DNA from: Sulfolobaceae archaeon
GTDB taxonomy: Archaea; Thermoproteota; Thermoprotei_A; Sulfolobales; Sulfolobaceae
Direction: 5' to 3'
DNA length: 41,126 nucleotides
Assembly (NCBI GenBank): GCA_028277025.1
Contig: JAPYVG010000014.1
Span: 1-41,126, forward strand
Shown here: positions 25,435-34,610 of the stretch, piece after piece
Position numbering within the stretch: the stretch's first letter is position 1
How the letters are laid out: each line of letters starts with the position of its first letter
Notes under the pieces: generated by a model
Seen by the model: the letters and a program-made list of their open reading frames with translations, nothing else
Database searches by the model: none
What the model was told of the DNA's origin: nothing
Program-made: the position numbers and the translations under genes

Positions 25435-26594
25435 CCTATCACCCCAAGACCTAGAGTTATATGCTTTAACAACTTACCTAAGTACGACTTATAGTATGAT
25501 AACTTGGACAGATCACCTTCTGACCAGTAATTAAAGAAGTCCACGATTAAGTTTACGTAAAAGCTTAAGTTCTCCTCCTTAAGCAATTCTTTAGTCAATG
25601 GCCTTGATTTAATAACTTTCGAAATTTCCTTAGCGTGAAGTAAGGAACTCTCATATTTTTCACATTGTCCTAAGTTTTCAGATGCTAAGTATCCAGAGGT
25701 AATTGCTGGACCGATGCCGTCAAAGGTTAATGGATCAACAAGGCCTAATGCATCCCCAGTAACGTAAACTCTATCATTACAGGCTTTGAAAGAAGGAAAT
25801 CCGTTTTCTGGGATTATTTTAGCCGAGTATTCTCTTAGTGAGAATCCTTTAATTATTTCAGATAGGTCGGCCTTGTAAGAATCCAAGAATTCATAAGGTT
25901 TAATATCTTTAAGTTCGCTGAGGGGTATGCCTACACCTATTGCTATAGAATCCTTGTAGGTGTATACAAACCCAGCACATGGTAGTGGTGAATCTGAAAT
26001 GATACGCCAAGCTTCACCGTCATCCCCCTCTAAGTTAAATCTTTTATTTACCTCATCTTTATTTAACGAGTAAACTTCTTTAACTCCCAACACAGTTTCT
26101 TCAGGTTTTAATTCCCTCCTTAAACCCTGACTTATAGACAAGAGAGCATTAGCCCCCTCACTTATTATTATGTATTCAGCCTCCACTCCTCCTCTCTCAG
26201 TTATAACTTTATTTTCTTCAATACCCAACACTGTAGTTTTAGTTATTAATAACGCTCCAGACTCTTCGGCTTTTTGTGCTAGCCATTTATCAAACTTCAG
26301 CCTGGAGATCGTATATAATCTTTCTCCCTTAGGAGATACTTTAATCTCAACAGAGTTCCCCTTCTTAGATTTAAAGATCAATTTAACTCTTTTAACAGTT
26401 CTTTCATAAGGCAAGCCCCCAGTGTCTATAAACTGTGAGATACTACTTTCCCTTATCATAGCACCAGAAACGTTCTTGGCACCGGGCTCTGGTCCTCTCT
26501 CTAAGAGCAACGTCTTGTATCCTTTTTTAGCTGAATTTAGTGCCGCAATACTACCAGACGGACCAGCACCTATAACTACCACATCAAATTTCAT
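25431..26594 (-). CDS. fixC: FixC-type electron-transfer flavoprotein:quinone oxidoreductase
   Basis: 387-aa flavoprotein that passes electrons from ETF to the quinone pool together with FixX. The N-terminal dinucleotide fold is VVVIGAGPSGSIAALNSAKKG (about residues 4-24), then NVSGAMI, and the second FAD motif VYVTGDALGLVDPLTFDGIGPAI near residue 270. It should be membrane-associated. The gene overlaps both neighbours by 4 bases (ATGA), so fixAB, fixC and fixX are translationally coupled. Confidence 0.9.
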   Translation of the reverse strand: MKFDVVVIGAGPSGSIAALNSAKKGYKTLLLERGPEPGAKNVSGAMIRESSISQFIDTGGLPYERTVKRVKLIFKSKKGNSVEIKVSPKGERLYTISRLKFDKWLAQKAEESGALLITKTTVLGIEENKVITERGGVEAEYIIISEGANALLSISQGLRRELKPEETVLGVKEVYSLNKDEVNKRFNLEGDDGEAWRIISDSPLPCAGFVYTYKDSIAIGVGIPLSELKDIKPYEFLDSYKADLSEIIKGFSLREYSAKIIPENGFPSFKACNDRVYVTGDALGLVDPLTFDGIGPAITSGYLASENLGQCEKYESSLLHAKEISKVIKSRPLTKELLKEENLSFYVNLIVDFFNYWSEGDLSKLSYYKSYLGKLLKHITLGLGVIG

Positions 26595-28399
26595 AATTTC
26601 ACACCCCTTTCCTTAATTATCTTTATCAATTCGGGCACAATTTCGAATAAATCACCTATTACGCCGTAATCACAATTGTTAAAGATTTGAGCTTCTGGGT
26701 CTATGTTTATCGCTATAATTCTTCTAGCCCCCGCAATACCGACTAAATGTTGAACTGCACCAGAAATCCCTAAAGCTATATAAAGTTTAGGTCGTATCGT
26801 AGTTCCGGTTTGGCCTATTTGTCTCTCTTTAGGATACCAACCCATATCAGCTAGAGGTTTACTAACACCAACAACGCCGTGTAATACTTCAGCTAGTTCT
26901 TCAGCTAATTTTATATTTTCTGGGGATTTTATCCCCCTCCCAACCCCTATTACCACGTCCGCCTCAGCTAGGACATTAGGTTTTTCTAATTTGGAATGCT
27001 TAATAACTTTGTACGAAGTTGAAGTATCTTCAATAGTTTCAGTTATCACTTCATTACCCTCTTTAGGGAGTTTAATGGGGTAGAAAACTCCTCCTCTAAC
27101 AGTCACCATTATTGGCCTATGATTTGGACATATTATTGTGCTCATTTCCTTTCCTCCGAAATCTGGTCGTATTGAAAGTAACCCTACTTTTTCATCTACC
27201 TCAAATTCTACACAATCCGCTATTAATCCCGTATTTACTTCTATTGCAGTAGTGGATGCAAGTTCCCTAGCATTTTTAGTTCCAGGAAAGAGAAGTACTT
27301 CAGGCTTATATTTTATTACTAATTTTGACAAAGCTCTAGTATAAACATCGTTAGTATAAATATCATAGGGTACTTTAACATGATAGATTTTATCAAAACC
27401 GAATTCAAAGGATTGTTTAATTAATTCCTCAACCTCATCTCCTATGATAACTCCCGCAAGTTTAGTGTCCATAGAATCGGCTATTTTTCTCCCTTCTGAA
27501 GTTATTTCTAATGAGACTCTATTAATCTCGTTTTCTGCATGATCTATGTATACCCATACTTCGCCCTTTGCCTTATATTTAGGGGCGGGTTTAACGTATT
27601 CATATTTTACCTCTTGTGTTTCCCTCAAAGACTTAATTATCTTATCATAAACCCATTCTGGTGCGTCATTTCCTCTATAAATTTCTGGTTTCCTAGTTTT
27701 AGGTGGGGGGTTAACTTTAATTACTCTTGTCGGTGATCCGGCTAAACCAATCTTATTTGGTTCAGCCCCTATATCGTCTTTATTAAGCCTTGGAATTTTT
27801 GCTTGTTTTGCCTTAATGAGACTCTCTAACGTTGGTTGCCTTGGTTTATTTATGGTCTCTAAAACTGTAAAAACTGAAGGTAACTGCACTTCTATCTCCT
27901 CTTCCTCGTTTTCCGTAGTCCTTAATACTCTAGCTCTTCCCTCTGATATTTCAGAAATTTTACTTACATAACCCACAACTGGAATACCTAGCCATTTAGC
28001 AGTTTGAGGACCTACTTGTTCTGTTTCACCGTCTACAGCCCTTCTTCCAAACAAGTATACGTCTGCCTCGCCAATTCTCTTTATCGCCTTATAGAGAGTA
28101 TAAGAAGTAGCCCAAGTATCTGCCCCAGCCATAGCCCTATCAGTAATTAAATACGCTTCATCCGCTCCCATTGCTATTGCTTCTCTTAGTGCAGATTCAG
28201 CTTGTGCAGGTCCCATAGTTATAACGATGACTTTACCACCATATCTTTCCTTAATTCTTATTCCTTCTTCAATTGCGTGTAAATCCGGTGGGTTAATAAC
28301 GGCTGGAACCCCTTCCCTTACGAGATTATTAGTAATCGGATCTATTCTTAAATCGTCAGCATCTGGAACTTGTTTTATGGATACAAGGATTCTCAGCAT
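26591..28399 (-). CDS. Fused electron-transfer flavoprotein, beta plus alpha (FixA-FixB)
   Basis: 602-aa protein joining ETF beta (about 1-250: SIKQVPD, GADTWATSYTLYKAI, DGETEQVGP) to ETF alpha (about 275-602: GVGRGIKSPENIKLA, then the FAD motif RQIGQTGTTIRPKLYIALG, SGAVQHLVG and INIDPEAQIFNNCDYG). It takes electrons from acyl-CoA dehydrogenases and hands them to FixC/FixX. The fused order beta-alpha is known in Sulfolobales, so the fusion is not novel. First gene of its operon; minus-strand TATA (atattatatattg) lies about 23 bases upstream. Confidence 0.92.
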   Translation of the reverse strand: MLRILVSIKQVPDADDLRIDPITNNLVREGVPAVINPPDLHAIEEGIRIKERYGGKVIVITMGPAQAESALREAIAMGADEAYLITDRAMAGADTWATSYTLYKAIKRIGEADVYLFGRRAVDGETEQVGPQTAKWLGIPVVGYVSKISEISEGRARVLRTTENEEEEIEVQLPSVFTVLETINKPRQPTLESLIKAKQAKIPRLNKDDIGAEPNKIGLAGSPTRVIKVNPPPKTRKPEIYRGNDAPEWVYDKIIKSLRETQEVKYEYVKPAPKYKAKGEVWVYIDHAENEINRVSLEITSEGRKIADSMDTKLAGVIIGDEVEELIKQSFEFGFDKIYHVKVPYDIYTNDVYTRALSKLVIKYKPEVLLFPGTKNARELASTTAIEVNTGLIADCVEFEVDEKVGLLSIRPDFGGKEMSTIICPNHRPIMVTVRGGVFYPIKLPKEGNEVITETIEDTSTSYKVIKHSKLEKPNVLAEADVVIGVGRGIKSPENIKLAEELAEVLHGVVGVSKPLADMGWYPKERQIGQTGTTIRPKLYIALGISGAVQHLVGIAGARRIIAINIDPEAQIFNNCDYGVIGDLFEIVPELIKIIKERGVKL

Positions 28400-28525
28400 C
28401 CTCTCTCAATATATAATATCTCTCAATTTTTGTATTTAAGCTTATATTCAAGAGTTTTAAAATATAATTGAAATGTTTAAGTTTTATAAGTAACAACAGA
28501 AATTAAAATGATGAAAAGATCAAAA

Positions 28526-30367
28526 TCAGTTCAATTTAGTTTCCTTTATGGCTTCTTTTATCTCTTCAAGTGCAGATTGATTTTCGAGTGAGCTTACGTC
28601 ACCTAGAGGCTTACCTGTAATCAACGCTTTTATTAATCTCCTCATAATTTTAGCGTTACGAGTCTTAGGTAATTCCTTTACGAACAAGATATCCCTTGGT
28701 GATAAAGCTTTGCCTATTTGTTGTTCAACATAATGTAATAACGATCTTTTATCAACCTCTCCTTTCCTTACCGCAAAACACAAAATTTCCTCTCCTTTTA
28801 GCTCACTAGGAACCCCAATACATGCGCTTTCGACAATTCCTGGATATGAGTTAATAACTTGTTCTATCTCGGCCGGGCCAATTCTCTTACCGGCGACCTT
28901 AATTGTGTCATCACTTCTCCCCACAATATAATAGTAACCCTCGTTGTCATAATATGCTAAGTCCCCATGTACCCACACGTTCTCCCACTTGCTCCAATAA
29001 GTGTTAATATACCTTTCGTTATCCTTCCAGAACCCTCTGGTCATACCGGGCCACACACTTAAAATAACTAACTCACCCTCAACATTAGGCGGCACATGTT
29101 TACCGTTCTCGTCAAATATATCAGCTTTAATCCCCGGTGAAAATCCGTTAAACGATGAGGGCTTGATTTCTTTAATTACATAATTTCCTAAAATACCCCC
29201 AGATATCTCAGTCCCACCGGAATAGTTTATTATTGGCCCTTTGAAAGTACTATAAAGCCATTTCCAGCTTTCTGAGTCTATTGGTTCCCCGGTATTACCA
29301 GCAGTTCTTATGTCCAGTTTCCCCTCACTTTTTTCACTCTTTAAAAGTCTGACTAGACTGGCAGATAATCCCAAAATGTCGACTTTCAAATCCTCGATAA
29401 ACTTACTTAAAATTTCAAAGTTTACATATCCTTCTATCATTCCTACTTTACCTCTTAATAATAGACTACCGAGAATCATCCATGGTCCCATCATCCAACC
29501 TAAATCAGTAATCCAACTAAGGGTTTCTCCCTTTTTCATATTAAATTGAAAGAATATATCGGCACTAGCCTTAATAGGGAAACCATCATGAGTATGAACA
29601 CACCCCTTAGGTTTACCAGTAGTACCGCTTGTGTAAATAATCATGAACGGGTCTTCGCTGTCGGTCACCTCTAGACCGTCTCCACCACTTTTTATAACAT
29701 CCTTATAATTAAACTGGTCTTTAGACCCTTCTCCTCCTCTCTCTATGACAACTAACGGAATGTTTAGTCCTTCCAGGTTAGAAAGTGGGTTAATTTCCTT
29801 TCCTTTACGTATCGTTAAATCCACAGTGAAAATCAACCTCATTCCACTATCCTCAGCCCTAACTCTTATTGGCTCCCTTCCAAATCCAGAAAATAGGGGC
29901 ACTGCTATCATCCCAGCTCTGGCAATCCCTAGAAATACTGGAACAATTTCTGGTATCATTGGCATATAAATTCCTATAGTATCTCCTTTCTTTAATCCTT
30001 GTTTTTTGAGCCATGAACTTATGCTCTTAGCCTCGTGTAGAACTTGTGAATAAGTTACTTTCCTCTCTTCACCCTTTTCGTTCATCCACTTTACAAATAC
30101 TTCTGATGAGTCTGGTATTTGATCCCCTATATTTAATTTTCCCCCGTTAAACCATTTAGCCCAAGGTTTACCTCTTGATAAGCTTAAAACCTCATCATAA
30201 TCTTTCGAAAACCTTATTCCGACCACTTTAACGAATTTATCCCAAAAAAGCTCTGGTTTTTCTGAACTAAATGATATGAAATCCTCTAAGGTTGATAAGT
30301 TATTAGAAACCATGAATTGATAAACGTTACTCTCTTCTATCCATTCCTTAGTAGGAACCCAACTCAC
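28526..30367 (-). CDS. AMP-forming acyl-CoA synthetase
   Basis: 613-aa ligase, a diverged paralogue of the synthetase at 21635-23503: both have the N-terminal ACS domain, the P-loop (here IIYTSGTTGKPKGCVH), GEPID, VHGDLAYYDNEGYYYIVGRSDD, and a C-terminal end of the LPKTRNAKIMRR type with the adenylation lysine. Substrate may be a longer or branched acid or acetoacetate. Its start overlaps the DUF35 gene stop by 4 bases, so it is the last gene of the thiolase-like/DUF35 operon. Confidence 0.88.
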   Translation of the reverse strand: MSWVPTKEWIEESNVYQFMVSNNLSTLEDFISFSSEKPELFWDKFVKVVGIRFSKDYDEVLSLSRGKPWAKWFNGGKLNIGDQIPDSSEVFVKWMNEKGEERKVTYSQVLHEAKSISSWLKKQGLKKGDTIGIYMPMIPEIVPVFLGIARAGMIAVPLFSGFGREPIRVRAEDSGMRLIFTVDLTIRKGKEINPLSNLEGLNIPLVVIERGGEGSKDQFNYKDVIKSGGDGLEVTDSEDPFMIIYTSGTTGKPKGCVHTHDGFPIKASADIFFQFNMKKGETLSWITDLGWMMGPWMILGSLLLRGKVGMIEGYVNFEILSKFIEDLKVDILGLSASLVRLLKSEKSEGKLDIRTAGNTGEPIDSESWKWLYSTFKGPIINYSGGTEISGGILGNYVIKEIKPSSFNGFSPGIKADIFDENGKHVPPNVEGELVILSVWPGMTRGFWKDNERYINTYWSKWENVWVHGDLAYYDNEGYYYIVGRSDDTIKVAGKRIGPAEIEQVINSYPGIVESACIGVPSELKGEEILCFAVRKGEVDKRSLLHYVEQQIGKALSPRDILFVKELPKTRNAKIMRRLIKALITGKPLGDVSSLENQSALEEIKEAIKETKLN

Positions 30368-30792
30368 TTATTCCTCACCCTCAGAGGTATTTCAAAACTA
30401 ATTATTTCTACTTCCCCATTAAGTTTAGGCTCACCCTCCACAATAGCCAACAACCCGCCTATAGTACCTTCAAACCTTACAAACCCTATTACTTGCGGGT
30501 TAGGAAGTGTATTCCCCTCAAAATCCTTATAAACTAAGGTGTAACTATCTAAGTACGCCCTTCCCTTCACTTCTGTGAACTCGGTCTTCATAAAGCATTC
30601 CTCACAGTAAAGGGTAGCAGGAACGTAAATTCTTCCGCATTTGGGACATTTAGAACCTATTATCTTACCTTCCTTCAAACCTTTGAAGAACTCCTCTCCG
30701 GCATAACCCACTGTATAAACGTACTCCTCTACTTCCATGTTATCTTTCCATGATAATAGTTTATCATCCCTTCCAACTTTGTCCCAACTCAT
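30364..30792 (-). CDS. DUF35 zinc-ribbon/OB-fold protein (first)
   Basis: 142 aa. After about 45 N-terminal residues comes the rubredoxin-like ribbon KCPKCGRIYVPATLYCEEC, then an OB-fold of about 70 residues (YTLVYKDFEGN..., FVRFEGTIGGLLAIVEG). DUF35 proteins pair with thiolase-fold enzymes: they bridge thiolase and HMG-CoA synthase in archaea, and in the Ltp2 steroid aldolase the DUF35 domain completes the enzyme. Four-base overlaps on both sides place it in one operon with the second DUF35 gene and the thiolase-like pair. Confidence 0.88.
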   Translation of the reverse strand: MSWDKVGRDDKLLSWKDNMEVEEYVYTVGYAGEEFFKGLKEGKIIGSKCPKCGRIYVPATLYCEECFMKTEFTEVKGRAYLDSYTLVYKDFEGNTLPNPQVIGFVRFEGTIGGLLAIVEGEPKLNGEVEIISFEIPLRVRNK

Positions 30793-31322
30793 TCTATCAC
30801 CTTAAAGCATTCTATATCGTCTATACTCCCTATTCTTTCCTCCCTCCATATTGCCTTAACCTTTTTACCAAATATACTCATATTCTTAACAGATTCGAAG
30901 TCACTGCAGATTCTATGGAATAAGCCAGGGAATACCCAATCACGGTTATTAGAGGGGAAAAGTCTGATTACTCCTACTATCTCTGGCTTTTCTAGCCTCT
31001 CTCTAGTCCATGATATAAAGCTAGCGACAACAGTCTCAACAATTCCTTCATCCTTAACTTCAACCCACTCGTCTGTTGGTCTAAAACAATCATCACAGTA
31101 CATTCTAGGTGGTACGTAAACCCTACCGCACTTATTGCACTTTCTACCAATTATTTTCTTTTCTTTTAGGCCTAGTAAGAATTTACTATATGCTTGTCCG
31201 GCAGTATATGAATACTTAGCGTTAGGCTTGTATCTTACAGTAAATAGTTTGCTTATCTCCTCTTCTTTCAAATAGGTTATTTCAATTTTTTCCTTTTCTT
31301 GTCTTACGACCAACCTAATCAC
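30789..31322 (-). CDS. DUF35 zinc-ribbon/OB-fold protein (second)
   Basis: 177 aa with an N-terminal extension (about 1-40), the ribbon KCNKCGRVYVPPRMYCDDC and an OB-fold ending with GSIDDIECFKVIE. It starts at GTG 31322, two bases past the thiolase-like stop. Two different DUF35 proteins next to two different thiolase-fold proteins suggest two heteromeric complexes or one hetero-oligomer with two kinds of each subunit. Confidence 0.87.
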   Translation of the reverse strand: MIRLVVRQEKEKIEITYLKEEEISKLFTVRYKPNAKYSYTAGQAYSKFLLGLKEKKIIGRKCNKCGRVYVPPRMYCDDCFRPTDEWVEVKDEGIVETVVASFISWTRERLEKPEIVGVIRLFPSNNRDWVFPGLFHRICSDFESVKNMSIFGKKVKAIWREERIGSIDDIECFKVIE

Positions 31323-31323
31323 C

Positions 31324-32499
31324 TCAATTCCTCATAATGACTACTGTAGAAGCTTGCATTAAATCACCCCAGGCTTGAGCTAAACCCGTATGAACTGGCT
31401 TCTTAACTTGCATCCTCCCAGCAGTGCCCTTCAACTGCCAATATATACTTATTGTCTTCATTAATCCCGCCGCAGCAATAGGGTTTCCCACCCCTAAAAG
31501 TCCTCCAGAAGGTGAGCTAGGGATATCTCCATCAATATCGAAAATACCTTCCTTCAAAAGTTTTGGTGCCTCCCCTCTTCTGGCTATCAGCAAACCTTCG
31601 ATGTGGTGTAGCTCTTTATAATCAAATGGATCATAAGGTTCAATGACGTCTATTTCTTTATTTGGTCTTTCTATTCCGGCCATTTTATATGCCATCCTAG
31701 CTGCGTTCTCTAAATATCTTGGATATGCCAACTCTCTTCCAGTCCATTCGGTGTTATCTAGAGTCCATCCCACACCTTCAATCCATATTGGCGTATCAGT
31801 ATATCTCCTCGCAATATCTTCGCTAACAATGACCATTGCTGCTGCTCCATCACTGACTGGGCTAGTATCTAAAAGTTGTACTGGCCATACTAATACTTCA
31901 CTCTTTAAAACATCATCAACGGTTATGTTTGCTGCAGCTTGTGCGTAAGGATTATTAAGTGCATTCCTCTTATTTTTCACTGAAACAAGAGCAATATCTT
32001 CTTTACTAACCTTGTTAACGTACATGTATCTATGCATCTCCATTGCAAAAATCCAAATAAGATTAGGGTTAAGCGGTTTTTCAGTTATAGGATCCCATAT
32101 ATATCTAAATACTGCTTGAGGATGGGGTCTTCCTGGGCTCATCTTTTCTTCAGCAACTGCTAAAACGCTTTGACATAAGCCACTGGCAACATGATACCAT
32201 GCAGTTATCGGTACCATTACTCCAGTAGCTCCTCCTACGAAAACTCTACTCACCATTTTTCTAACCCCTCCAGCCCCATGTGCTAAATACTCTCCCTTCA
32301 TATGAACCCCGTCAAAAGCATCTGGTGCGCTTCCTATAACTACACAATCTATGTCCCTTAGCTCTAGTCCAGCCTCGTCTAATGCTTTTCTGGCAGCAAT
32401 CCAAGACATCTCTCTAGGAGTCTCTAAAATTCTCCTACGAAACAATGTTAGCCCAGCACCTATTACCGCAACCCTCTTGAAAAATAAGTTAGTCCTCAT
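31324..32499 (-). CDS. Thiolase-fold protein lacking catalytic Cys and His (first)
   Basis: 391-aa member of the SCP2-type thiolase superfamily. Overall landmarks are kept (VSVKNKRNALNNPYAQ, PVSDGAAAMVIVSE, SGGLLGVGNP). At the nucleophile, where thiolases have C-A-S-G, it reads GGATG (Gly at about 90); at the GHP motif the catalytic His is Asn339 (GVGNPIAAAG). The usual HDAF loop is YDPFDYKEL. Claisen condensation or thiolysis by the normal mechanism is therefore not expected. Ltp2-type aldolases, which also pair with a DUF35 domain, share this loss. Start ATG 32499 overlaps the upstream stop (TAATG). Confidence 0.85.
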   Translation of the reverse strand: MRTNLFFKRVAVIGAGLTLFRRRILETPREMSWIAARKALDEAGLELRDIDCVVIGSAPDAFDGVHMKGEYLAHGAGGVRKMVSRVFVGGATGVMVPITAWYHVASGLCQSVLAVAEEKMSPGRPHPQAVFRYIWDPITEKPLNPNLIWIFAMEMHRYMYVNKVSKEDIALVSVKNKRNALNNPYAQAAANITVDDVLKSEVLVWPVQLLDTSPVSDGAAAMVIVSEDIARRYTDTPIWIEGVGWTLDNTEWTGRELAYPRYLENAARMAYKMAGIERPNKEIDVIEPYDPFDYKELHHIEGLLIARRGEAPKLLKEGIFDIDGDIPSSPSGGLLGVGNPIAAAGLMKTISIYWQLKGTAGRMQVKKPVHTGLAQAWGDLMQASTVVIMRN

Positions 32500-33617
32500 T
32501 ATCTATTCACCACCAAAACCCCACCAGTAAATGTCGGTACCCCTCTCCAACTCGCTATTACTGCTCTAGATGAATTCCCCTCCCTTAAATAATATGCAGC
32601 ATCTAATAGTAACGAAAGACCACTTGCCTCTAAAGGTCTTCCAGTTGACAGATGTCCACCTAACGGATTAACTGGTATTTTTCCTCCTACATGAAATATG
32701 CCTTCTCTCAGATCCTTTACCGGGTCTCCGCTAATTTGTAGTGCTTCTATATGTTGCAGTTCTTTATAACTGTAAGTATCATCAACAAATGCAGAATCGA
32801 AATAATTTTTAGGAGAGTATACCTTTGCCATTTTATAAGCATTTCTTGAAGCTATTCTCAGATATGTCGCTTCGCCAAGTGAAGAGAACTCCATAGAAGA
32901 ATCGGTAGCGAAATATGCACCTTCTATCCAAATAGGAGTGTCATTAAATTTCCTAGCAACTTCCTCACTTGCTAACACTACAACTACGGCACCATCAACA
33001 AAACGGCTTATATCTAATTCAGTAAGTGGATAAACTACGAAATTCTCATTTAAGACGTCAGTAAGAGTGATATTTGAGGCGAATGAAGCCCTAGGGTTCT
33101 TAAGCCCATTATTTTTGTTCTTTACTACTATTTCAGCTAAGTCTTCCCTTGTAGCCCCAGTCTTTGACATGAACTTTACTGCATCTAAACCGGCTAAGAA
33201 GTGTGGGTTTTTAGCACCTATACGACCATAAATAGGATCGTAAGCGAATTCAATTATACTATCTAGTGTTAATATATCACTAGGCTTTGCATGGGCTTCC
33301 ACAACAGTTACTTTTGATAAACCAGAGTTTATGTGCATTATCCCGTGAATTATTCCTTGTAATCCATCGCCGGTGACAGTCATCGTGGGTCTCATCGCGC
33401 CTCCTATGGGATCTGGTGCAAACTCATCAGATATTGCTATTCCTTCCCAGAAGTCTTCTTGGCAAGAGATAAATGTATCAACATCTGTTCTAGGGTTTAA
33501 CCCTCCAGCATCTTCATACGCTCTCACTGAAGCTTCAAACATCATCTCTCTAAATGATGAGTCCTTGATTGCTGGTTTAAACCCATACCAACCTACACCT
33601 ACTATTGCAACTTTCAT
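32499..33617 (-). CDS. Thiolase-fold protein lacking catalytic Cys and His (second)
   Basis: 372 aa from ATG 33617 (MKVAIVGVGWYG), which lies about 27 bases after a TATA-like aatattattttg; a GTG nine bases earlier is possible. Same superfamily as its neighbour (VVKNKNNGLKNPRAS, FVDGAVVVVLASE, NPLGGHLSTGRP). At the nucleophile it has Thr (TGDG, about residue 82) and at the GHP motif Arg327 (TGRPLEASG). The loop DDTYSYKELQHIEAL matches the YKELHHIEGL of the first protein, so both keep Tyr residues in that loop. It heads the operon thiolase-like 2, thiolase-like 1, DUF35, DUF35, acyl-CoA synthetase. Confidence 0.85.
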   Translation of the reverse strand: MKVAIVGVGWYGFKPAIKDSSFREMMFEASVRAYEDAGGLNPRTDVDTFISCQEDFWEGIAISDEFAPDPIGGAMRPTMTVTGDGLQGIIHGIMHINSGLSKVTVVEAHAKPSDILTLDSIIEFAYDPIYGRIGAKNPHFLAGLDAVKFMSKTGATREDLAEIVVKNKNNGLKNPRASFASNITLTDVLNENFVVYPLTELDISRFVDGAVVVVLASEEVARKFNDTPIWIEGAYFATDSSMEFSSLGEATYLRIASRNAYKMAKVYSPKNYFDSAFVDDTYSYKELQHIEALQISGDPVKDLREGIFHVGGKIPVNPLGGHLSTGRPLEASGLSLLLDAAYYLREGNSSRAVIASWRGVPTFTGGVLVVNR

Positions 33618-33704
33618 AAAAAACACAAAATAATATTCTTAAGAAAGATAAAAAAGTTTTCCATTGAAAAGGATAAAATGAAAAGAATATAAATTAGGTA
33701 GTTT

Positions 33705-34610
33705 TTATAACACGCCCTTACCCTCATACAACGTCTTCAATCTCTTCCACATCTCATCTATGTAATTCTCAAGTTGCTTAATCTTTTCCTCTTCCAGATG
33801 TCTATATCTTTCTTGAACTTTTAAAAACTCAATCAAAGGTTTCCTAGTTCTCTTATCTAGACAATGTAAACATTCATCTGAAATTTCGAGCTTGCCGCTT
33901 TTATATTCTATTAAAGGCCAATAACACGTTTGTACCGCTAATTTAGCTACTTCTACTGTCTTAGAGGGATCGAATAGCCAGCCATAAGGATCTGGGCAGA
34001 GAACGTGAACGTAGGCAAACCCGTTTACTTCCTTAGCTTTCCTAACCTTCTCCATTAGGTCGTGAGGGTAGCCTATACTAGCTGTAGCCACATAAGGTAC
34101 GTGATGTGAAATCATGATTAACGGTAAATCCTTTTTATTATGTTTTTTCCCACTGGGAGTAGTAGTCGTTGAGGCCCCGAGGGGGGTTAAACCGCTCCTT
34201 TGCCCCCCAGTATTCATGTAGGCTTCATTATCTACACAGATATAAATTATATTATCGTTCCTTTCAGCAGCAGCACTAAGCGAGGCCATTCCTATATCAG
34301 CTGTACCGCCATCTCCAGCCCAAACTACTGGTTTTATGTTCTTACCTTTACTCTTAAATGCAGCGGCTATACCAGCCGCTGCAGCAGGGCCGGCAGCAAA
34401 GGCAATATTTAGTACGGGATAGTTATAAGCGGATTTAGGTCCCATTCCTTGTATTACTGACGAGCAACCAGCTACTACAACGACTATCGTATTTTCACCT
34501 AATATAGTACTTACCAGTCTCATCGCTATGTTCTCTGGACACCCTGGACATGCAGATGTACCGGGTAGTAATCTGTGCTTATTTAATATATCTTGGAGAC
34601 CTAAGCTCAA
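33705..34610 (-). CDS. porB: 2-oxoacid:ferredoxin oxidoreductase beta subunit
   Basis: 301-aa thiamine-diphosphate subunit. CPGCPENIAMR near the start gives two Cys of the [4Fe-4S] site, with further Cys in AGCSS and near residue 207; the ThDP/Mg motif is GDGGTADIGM followed by NEAYMNTGGQRSG. With the other three subunits it turns a 2-oxoacid and CoA into acyl-CoA, CO2 and reduced ferredoxin. Start is TTG 34610, supported by the strong Shine-Dalgarno at 34617-34624; it lies 32 bases inside the alpha gene. Pyruvate or branched-chain 2-oxoacids are both possible substrates. Confidence 0.9.
   Translation of the reverse strand: MSLGLQDILNKHRLLPGTSACPGCPENIAMRLVSTILGENTIVVVVAGCSSVIQGMGPKSAYNYPVLNIAFAAGPAAAAGIAAAFKSKGKNIKPVVWAGDGGTADIGMASLSAAAERNDNIIYICVDNEAYMNTGGQRSGLTPLGASTTTTPSGKKHNKKDLPLIMISHHVPYVATASIGYPHDLMEKVRKAKEVNGFAYVHVLCPDPYGWLFDPSKTVEVAKLAVQTCYWPLIEYKSGKLEISDECLHCLDKRTRKPLIEFLKVQERYRHLEEEKIKQLENYIDEMWKRLKTLYEGKGVL

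Noticed and set aside
26591..28399. Fused ETF as a novel fusion
   Set aside because: Beta-alpha ETF fusions are already known in Sulfolobales, so it is reported only as a feature.
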